Shown piece after piece: positions 4,874-8,572 of a DNA stretch of 8,572 nucleotides. The stretch lies in the NCBI RefSeq assembly GCF_031082345.1, contig NZ_JAVHLH010000117.1, forward strand, positions 1 to 8,572, written 5' to 3'. Every line of letters begins with the position of its first letter. The stretch's first letter is position 1. A model generated the notes under the pieces. The model saw nothing but the letters and a program-made list of their open reading frames with translations. It had not been told where the DNA came from and searched no databases. This DNA is from Brevundimonas sp. GTDB taxonomy: Bacteria > Pseudomonadota > Alphaproteobacteria > Caulobacterales > Caulobacteraceae. The translations under genes and the position numbers were made by a program.

Positions 4874-6090
4874 CCGCCGATCTGTCGGATCAGCCATGGC
4901 TGACCGCGCCCGCGACCCGCGCCGTCATGGCGGCGCTGGAGGCCGCCGGCGGCCCCGGTTGCGCCCGGTTTGTCGGCGGCTGCGTGCGAAACGCCCTGAT
5001 CGGCCGTCCCGTCGCCGATATCGATATCGCCACCACCCTGCAGCCGGAGCAGACCGACGCGGCCATCCGCGCCGCCAGGCTGAAGTCCGTGCCGACCGGC
5101 ATCGCCCACGGCACCGTCACAGCGGTCGCGGAGCGCCACCCGTTCGAGATCACCACCCTGCGCCGCGACGTCTCGACCGACGGCCGCAACGCCACGGTCG
5201 CCTTTACCGACGACTGGGCCGAGGACGCCGCGCGCCGCGATTTCCGCCTCAACGCCCTCTACGCCGATACGAACGGCAAGGTGTTCGACCCTACTGGCGA
5301 GGGGGTCGCCGACGCGCAGGCCGGTCGGATCATCTTCGTCGGCGATCCGGAGACCCGCATCCGCGAGGACTTCCTGCGCATCCTCCGCTTTTTCCGCTTC
5401 CATGCGTGGTACGGGCGCGGCGAGCCGGACGCGGCGGCGCTGGCCGCCTGCCGTGTCCTGGCGGAGGGCATGACACGGCTGTCCGCCGAGCGGGTCTCCA
5501 GCGAGCTGACCAAGCTGCTGTCCGCGCCTGACCCCCGCGCCGCCGTGCGCGCCATGGCCGAGGCCGGGGTGTTGGTCCAGGTCCTGCCCGAGGCGCGCCT
5601 GACGCCGCTGTTCGATGCGGCGGTGGAGCAGGGGGCCGACGCCACCGCGCGACTGATGATGTTGCTCCCTCCAGACGAGTCGGTGGTCCGGAGCGCGGCC
5701 GCCCGTCTGCGTTTTCCCAACGCGGCCCGCGACCGGCTGGCCTTCGCCGCCCTGGCCTTGCGGGACGTCAGCCTGTCGATGAGCGATCGGGAGACGCGGG
5801 CGACCCTGTACCGCCGTGGCGCGCAGGCCGTCTCCGACGCGATCCGTCGCCGCTGGGCCGAGGCGCCGGAGCAGGCCGCCGACGCTCGCCGTCTGCTGGC
5901 GCTGGCCGAGAGCTGGGTCCGTCCCCCGTTGCCCGTCGGCGGACGCGATCTCGCCCGCCTCGGGATCGAGCCCGGCCCCGAGACCGGCCGCCTGTTGAAG
6001 GCCTTCGAGGAAGCCTGGATCGTCGACGATTTCCCTGCCGCCGGACACGTCGAGCGGCTGGCCGCCCTGGTCAGCGGGCCGCGCGGGTGA
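4870..6090 (+). CDS. cca: CCA tRNA nucleotidyltransferase (class II)
   Basis: This 406-residue enzyme builds or repairs the 3'-terminal CCA of tRNAs from CTP and ATP without a template. Signatures in order: RFVGGCVRNALIGR (33-46), the flexible glycine loop of the class II nucleotidyltransferase head; D50-I-D52, the two metal-binding catalytic aspartates; RRDFRLNALY (122-131); RIREDFLRILRFFRF (163-177), tRNA and nucleotide-binding neck; LSAERVSSEL (204-213). The remainder is helical body and tail, with no HD phosphohydrolase motif such as E. coli Cca carries. Poly(A) polymerase is a relative, but the length and the alphaproteobacterial context favour the CCA enzyme. The GTG start overlaps the Nudix stop (GTGA). 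The 3' end overlaps the converging gene by 20 bases. Confidence 0.93.
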   Translation: MTADLSDQPWLTAPATRAVMAALEAAGGPGCARFVGGCVRNALIGRPVADIDIATTLQPEQTDAAIRAARLKSVPTGIAHGTVTAVAERHPFEITTLRRDVSTDGRNATVAFTDDWAEDAARRDFRLNALYADTNGKVFDPTGEGVADAQAGRIIFVGDPETRIREDFLRILRFFRFHAWYGRGEPDAAALAACRVLAEGMTRLSAERVSSELTKLLSAPDPRAAVRAMAEAGVLVQVLPEARLTPLFDAAVEQGADATARLMMLLPPDESVVRSAAARLRFPNAARDRLAFAALALRDVSLSMSDRETRATLYRRGAQAVSDAIRRRWAEAPEQAADARRLLALAESWVRPPLPVGGRDLARLGIEPGPETGRLLKAFEEAWIVDDFPAAGHVERLAALVSGPRG

Positions 6091-7069
6091 ACTCGGTCAC
6101 CACCGGGCGGTGGTCCGAGCCGGTCGCCCGCCCGAGGCGGCGGCGCACGAAGGCCAGATCGGGCGAGGCGTAGACCTGGTCGATGGTCACGCCCAGAGGG
6201 GCGGGCAGGGCGGCGGGCCAGGTGCCGGGAAGTCCGGGCGCCGGGTGAAGATCGAGATCCCGCCGCACCTGCTTGCCGATGCGGGCGCTCGAGACGCTGT
6301 TGAAGTCCCCCGCCACGACGACCGGTCCGTCCAGGTCCTCGATCACCATCTGCAGGGCCATCGTCTGACTGATCTGGCCCCACTGTTCCTGGAACGGCCA
6401 CGGCCGGGTCAGGTGAACGCCCACCACATTCAGGCGGCCCAGCGGGGTCCGGACCACGGTCGCGACCGCGTGCAGGCCATCGGGCTGATCGGGCAGGGCG
6501 GTCAGCGGATAACGCGAGCCGATCACCGACCGCGAAGGGCCGCGCGTCTGGTCCATTCGCACCGAGGCCGCCCGGTGAGGATAGCCAGCCAGCACGTCGT
6601 CGATCCGGCCGGCGGCGTCATGTCCGAGCTCGATCAGCACGACCACGTCCGCGTCAGCCTCCTCGATCGAGGCCCGGATCGCAGGGACATCGTCGTTCAG
6701 ATAATAGACGTTGGCGGAATAGAGCCGCACGATGGGCGCGCCCGCCTCGGGGCGGGGCCCGCCGGGAAACCATTGCGGGGCCACGGCGAGCATCAGGGCG
6801 AGGCAGGCCGCGAAGCCGTGCAGCGCCGCCGTCTTCAACCGGGTCAGGGCCAGCAGGACGGTCAGGATCGCCGTGACCACCAGGGCCGGCGCGGTGAACT
6901 GGGCCAGGATGTCGAACCAGCGGTGACCAATTCCGCTCAGGGCGATCAGGGCCAGCCCGAGCGGCGCCGCCAAAATCAGCCGGATCAAGGCGTCAAGCGC
7001 GTTCGCCGGCGCCCAGCGCCGCCGCCATGAGCCGGGGCCTTGCGAGATTTGTTGAACAGGCGGCGTCAT
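6071..7069 (-). CDS. Membrane-anchored endonuclease/exonuclease/phosphatase-family protein
   Basis: This 332-residue protein has three hydrophobic segments near the N-terminus (about 29-46, 59-77 and 81-98), then a metal-dependent EEP (DNase I-like) domain from about 112 to the end. The catalytic set is complete: N120 in YSANVYY, E147 in VVLIELGHD, H219 in VVGVHLTRP, D255 and N257 in VAGDFNS, D297 in TIDQVYAS, D319-H320 in GSDHRPVV. The arginines at 16-18 precede the first segment. The positive-inside rule and an odd segment count would put the catalytic domain outside the cytoplasm; this is inferred. The substrate may be a phosphodiester or phosphomonoester (nucleic acid, lipid or other). 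The ATG at 7069 has only a weak GAAGCGAG upstream; TTG codons around residues 28-33 are alternatives, but would remove the arginines. The 3' end overlaps cca on the other strand. Confidence 0.86.
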   Translation of the reverse strand: MTPPVQQISQGPGSWRRRWAPANALDALIRLILAAPLGLALIALSGIGHRWFDILAQFTAPALVVTAILTVLLALTRLKTAALHGFAACLALMLAVAPQWFPGGPRPEAGAPIVRLYSANVYYLNDDVPAIRASIEEADADVVVLIELGHDAAGRIDDVLAGYPHRAASVRMDQTRGPSRSVIGSRYPLTALPDQPDGLHAVATVVRTPLGRLNVVGVHLTRPWPFQEQWGQISQTMALQMVIEDLDGPVVVAGDFNSVSSARIGKQVRRDLDLHPAPGLPGTWPAALPAPLGVTIDQVYASPDLAFVRRRLGRATGSDHRPVVTEFTRAAR

Positions 7070-7082
7070 GGCGCGTTACGGT
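7052..7082 (+). promoter_or_regulatory. Possible promoter of the DUF4112 gene, overlapping the divergent gene's start
   Basis: TTGAAC (7052-7057) and TACGGT (7077-7082), or GTTACG two bases earlier, could form -35 and -10 elements. A start near 7089 would sit just before the GGAGGGG ribosome binding site. The element overlaps the first codons of the opposite-strand EEP gene. Weak match, by eye. Confidence 0.22.
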
Positions 7083-7101
7083 CTCGCTTCGGAGGGGTGG
7101 C

Positions 7102-7578
7102 ATGGCCAGACGGACCATCGGCGATATCGAGAAAATCTGGACCAATGTCGAGGGCGTGAAGAAGCTCTCCGACCGGGCCGTGGGCATTGGCCCGTTCGGC
7201 ATCGGCCTCGACGGCCTGCTGACCTGGGTGCCGGTGGTCGGCACGGTCTATTCGGTCGGCGCGGCGGGCTGGCTGCTCCTCCAGGCGGCGAGGGTGAAGG
7301 CGTCACCGGGCACCGTGGCGCGGATGGTCGGCTACCTCGGCCTCGACAGCTTCACGACCCTCGTCGGCGAGGTGCCGTTCCTGGATTTTGTGCCGAGCGT
7401 GGTCGACGTCCTGTTCCCGGGCCATCTGCTGGCGGCCCGGGCGCTGCAGAAGGATATCGAGACGACCCATTGGGTCGAAGCCAGCGAGCGGGAGGCGAGG
7501 GCGACGGGCGAGCACGAGCGGCATGTCGAGGAAATGCGCAAGGGCGGCCTGAGACGGCTGGTCTATCTGCACGACTGA
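7102..7578 (+). CDS. DUF4112 family protein
   Basis: This 158-residue protein is recognised as DUF4112 (PF13430 from memory), function unknown. ATG 7102 is chosen for its excellent ribosome binding site (GGAGG at 7091-7095, 6 bases before). An in-frame ATG at 7027 would add 25 residues and lie inside the opposite-strand gene. The core has two similar blocks: GIGPFGIGLDGLLTWVPVVG (residues 28-47) leading into hydrophobic VYSVGAAGWLLLQAARV, and LDSFTTLVGEVPFLDFVPSV (81-100) leading into VDVLFPGHLLAARAL. Each places a D, then P, in a hydrophobic run, which suggests membrane association or two short membrane hairpins. The tail (115-158) is charged and probably helical. No enzyme motif is seen. 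A T-tract terminator is absent downstream, though inverted repeats follow. Confidence 0.85.
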   Translation: MARRTIGDIEKIWTNVEGVKKLSDRAVGIGPFGIGLDGLLTWVPVVGTVYSVGAAGWLLLQAARVKASPGTVARMVGYLGLDSFTTLVGEVPFLDFVPSVVDVLFPGHLLAARALQKDIETTHWVEASEREARATGEHERHVEEMRKGGLRRLVYLHD

Positions 7579-7593
7579 ACGCTGTTATCCATT

Positions 7594-7639
7594 GCTGGCT
7601 TTTCCGTTCCAGCCATCAAACTTTTTGATGCCAAGGCAT
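7594..7639. repeat. Cluster of three short inverted repeats after the DUF4112 gene
   Basis: Within 46 bases there are GCTGG/CCAGC (7594-7598 and 7609-7613), CATCAAA/TTTGATG (7614-7620 and 7624-7630, 3-base loop, 7 perfect pairs) and ATGCC/GGCAT (7628-7632 and 7635-7639). The middle one is the best RNA hairpin. None is followed by a U tract, so a standard terminator is not clear. The region is AT-richer than its surroundings. Apart from these and the hairpin at 7710-7729, I see nothing else in 7579-7736. Confidence 0.45.
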
Positions 7640-7709
7640 TGATCCGAAACGACATCGCTCGCGAGTCAGCGTCCTGAACGCGCCGCAGGAGCGGGCGGGC
7701 GCAGAATGA

Positions 7710-7729
7710 TCTCCGACAGTTTTCGGAGA
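7710..7729 (+). promoter_or_regulatory. Hairpin covering the ribosome binding site of the DUF2793 gene
   Basis: TCTCCGA (7710-7716) and TCGGAGA (7723-7729) form a perfect 7-bp stem with a 6-base loop. The GGAG Shine-Dalgarno (7725-7728) is inside the right arm, 8 bases before the ATG at 7737. If transcribed, the fold would hide the ribosome binding site and damp translation until it is melted. The repeat is seen directly; the regulatory role is inferred. Confidence 0.5.
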
Positions 7730-7736
7730 CTTTCTG

Positions 7737-8572
7737 ATGAGCGACGACCAGAGTGCCCGCCTCGGCCTTTCCTATCTGGCGGCCGGCCAGATGCAGAAGC
7801 ATGTGACGCTGAATGAGGCTCTGACCCGGCTCGATGCGGTGGTCCAGACCGCCGTCGTCAGCCGCACGGCGCCGGCCCAGCCCGCGGCGCCCGTGGACGG
7901 GGCCCTCTACATCCTGCCCGCCGGCGCGACCGGCGCCGCCTGGACCGGCCTCCCCGAGGGAGCGCTGCTGCGCGCTGAAGCCGGCGGCTGGAGCGTGGTC
8001 GAGGTCGCCGAGGGACTGATCGCGCTGGTGCTCGACGCCGGCGAGCTGGTGGTGCGCGATGGGGGGGCTTGGGTTCCGCTGGGCGAGCGTCTGGATGTGA
8101 TCCAGAATCTGACCCGCCTCGGGCTCGGAACCACCGCCGACGCCGCCAACCCGTTCGCGGCCCGGCTCAACAAGGCCCTCTGGACCGCACTTGGATCGGG
8201 TGACGGCGGAGACGGCGACCTGCGCCTGACCTTCAACAAGGAAGGCCCGGCCGATGTGCTGTCGCTGCTGTTCCAGAGCGCCTGGAGCGGTCGGGCCGAA
8301 CTCGGCCTGATCGGCGACGATGACTTGCGGCTGAAGGTCAGCGCCGACGGTTCGGCCTGGCTGGATGCGTGGTCGGTCGATCGCGCATCGGGACGGGTCA
8401 GCTTCGCCCACGGCGCGACCCGGCGCGTGGCGACCATCCTGACCGTCGACGGAAGCTACGCTGTACCGGGCTGGGCCCGGACGATCGAGGCCGTGGTTGT
8501 CGGCGGCGGCGGGGGCGGCGGGGCCGGGGCCTTCGGCGCTTCCGGCACCCGGTTCGGCGGCGGCGGCGGTGG
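7737..8572 (+). CDS. DUF2793 domain phage/GTA-type protein with glycine-rich C-terminus (3' end missing)
   Basis: This reading frame stays open to the window edge: 278 codons plus two bases. Residues 8-95 match DUF2793 (PF10983 from memory): RLGLSYLAAGQMQKHVTLNE, then ALTRLDAVVQTAV, then DGALYILPAGATGAAW. Residues 115-150 (GERLDVIQNLTRLGLGTTADAANPFAARLN) and 161-224 (LTFNKEGPADVLSLLFQ, GRAELGLIGDDDLRLKVSADG, DRASGRVSF) are typical of alphaproteobacterial phage tail or gene transfer agent proteins. From about 239 a glycine-rich domain opens with YAVPGWARTIEAVVVG and runs into a Gly tract, as in some tail-fibre tips. The ATG at 7737 has GGAG 8 bases upstream. The likely role is in a surface-binding part of a phage or GTA particle; a stand-alone chromosomal copy is also possible. 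Base composition resembles the neighbours. Confidence 0.82.
   Translation, partial: MSDDQSARLGLSYLAAGQMQKHVTLNEALTRLDAVVQTAVVSRTAPAQPAAPVDGALYILPAGATGAAWTGLPEGALLRAEAGGWSVVEVAEGLIALVLDAGELVVRDGGAWVPLGERLDVIQNLTRLGLGTTADAANPFAARLNKALWTALGSGDGGDGDLRLTFNKEGPADVLSLLFQSAWSGRAELGLIGDDDLRLKVSADGSAWLDAWSVDRASGRVSFAHGATRRVATILTVDGSYAVPGWARTIEAVVVGGGGGGGAGAFGASGTRFGGGGG

Noticed and set aside
4822..6048. 408-codon minus-strand frame opposite cca
   Set aside because: Cca signatures on the plus strand are unambiguous; the minus translation is Gly/Arg/Gln-rich without motifs.
6110..7030. 306-codon plus-strand frame opposite the EEP gene
   Set aside because: The minus strand holds a complete EEP catalytic set and membrane segments; the plus frame is a shadow.
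7563..8411. 282-codon minus-strand frame opposite the start of the DUF2793 gene
   Set aside because: The plus strand has a good ribosome binding site and DUF2793 motifs from its first residues. The minus frame shows no domain.

Overview
The window is very GC-rich, gene-dense bacterial chromosome. The gene content and order (DUF1285, CoA-pyrophosphatase-type Nudix and CCA tRNA nucleotidyltransferase in an overlapping run; a DUF4112 protein; a DUF2793 phage/GTA-type protein) and frequent GTG/TTG starts suggest an alphaproteobacterium, probably Caulobacterales (Brevundimonas, Caulobacter or Phenylobacterium). The taxon is an inference from remembered family distributions; no search was run. I see no rRNA, tRNA, CRISPR array, IS element or transposase, and no gene-free stretch longer than about 160 bases.

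Layout. (1) 33-1060: a minus-strand gene for an exported protein built from three copies of a strict four-cysteine module, ending in a strong intrinsic terminator. (2) 1061-1195: a divergent intergenic region with a perfect 9-bp inverted repeat and a likely forward promoter. (3) 1196-3057: a two-gene operon, an MBL-fold hydrolase overlapping by 4 bases a crotonase-fold enzyme whose catalytic residues look like an enoyl-CoA isomerase rather than a hydratase. (4) 3105-3590: a YhbS-like GNAT acetyltransferase whose start codon directly abuts a 10-bp GC hairpin. (5) 3648-6090: DUF1285, Nudix CoA pyrophosphatase and CCA-adding enzyme, linked by ATGA and GTGA overlaps. (6) 6071-7069, minus: a membrane-anchored endonuclease/exonuclease/phosphatase-family protein, overlapping the cca gene tail to tail by 20 bases. 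(7) 7102-7578: a DUF4112 protein, diverging from the previous gene with only 32 bases between the starts. (8) 7579-7736: a relatively AT-rich intergenic region with several small inverted repeats, the last covering the next gene's ribosome binding site. (9) 7737 to the window end: an incomplete DUF2793 protein with a glycine-rich C-terminal region, of the type found in phage tails and gene transfer agents.

How the genes work together. Groups 3 and 5 are translationally coupled operons. Group 5 is a conserved housekeeping cluster (CoA turnover, tRNA 3'-end maturation). Group 3 probably acts on acyl-CoA or related thioesters. The rest are single genes with their own control.

I found no clear previously undescribed multi-gene system. 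The most unusual signals are the triplicated cysteine module, the isomerase-like active site in a protein likely to be labelled a hydratase, and two start-codon-proximal hairpins that could control translation (GNAT and DUF2793 genes).
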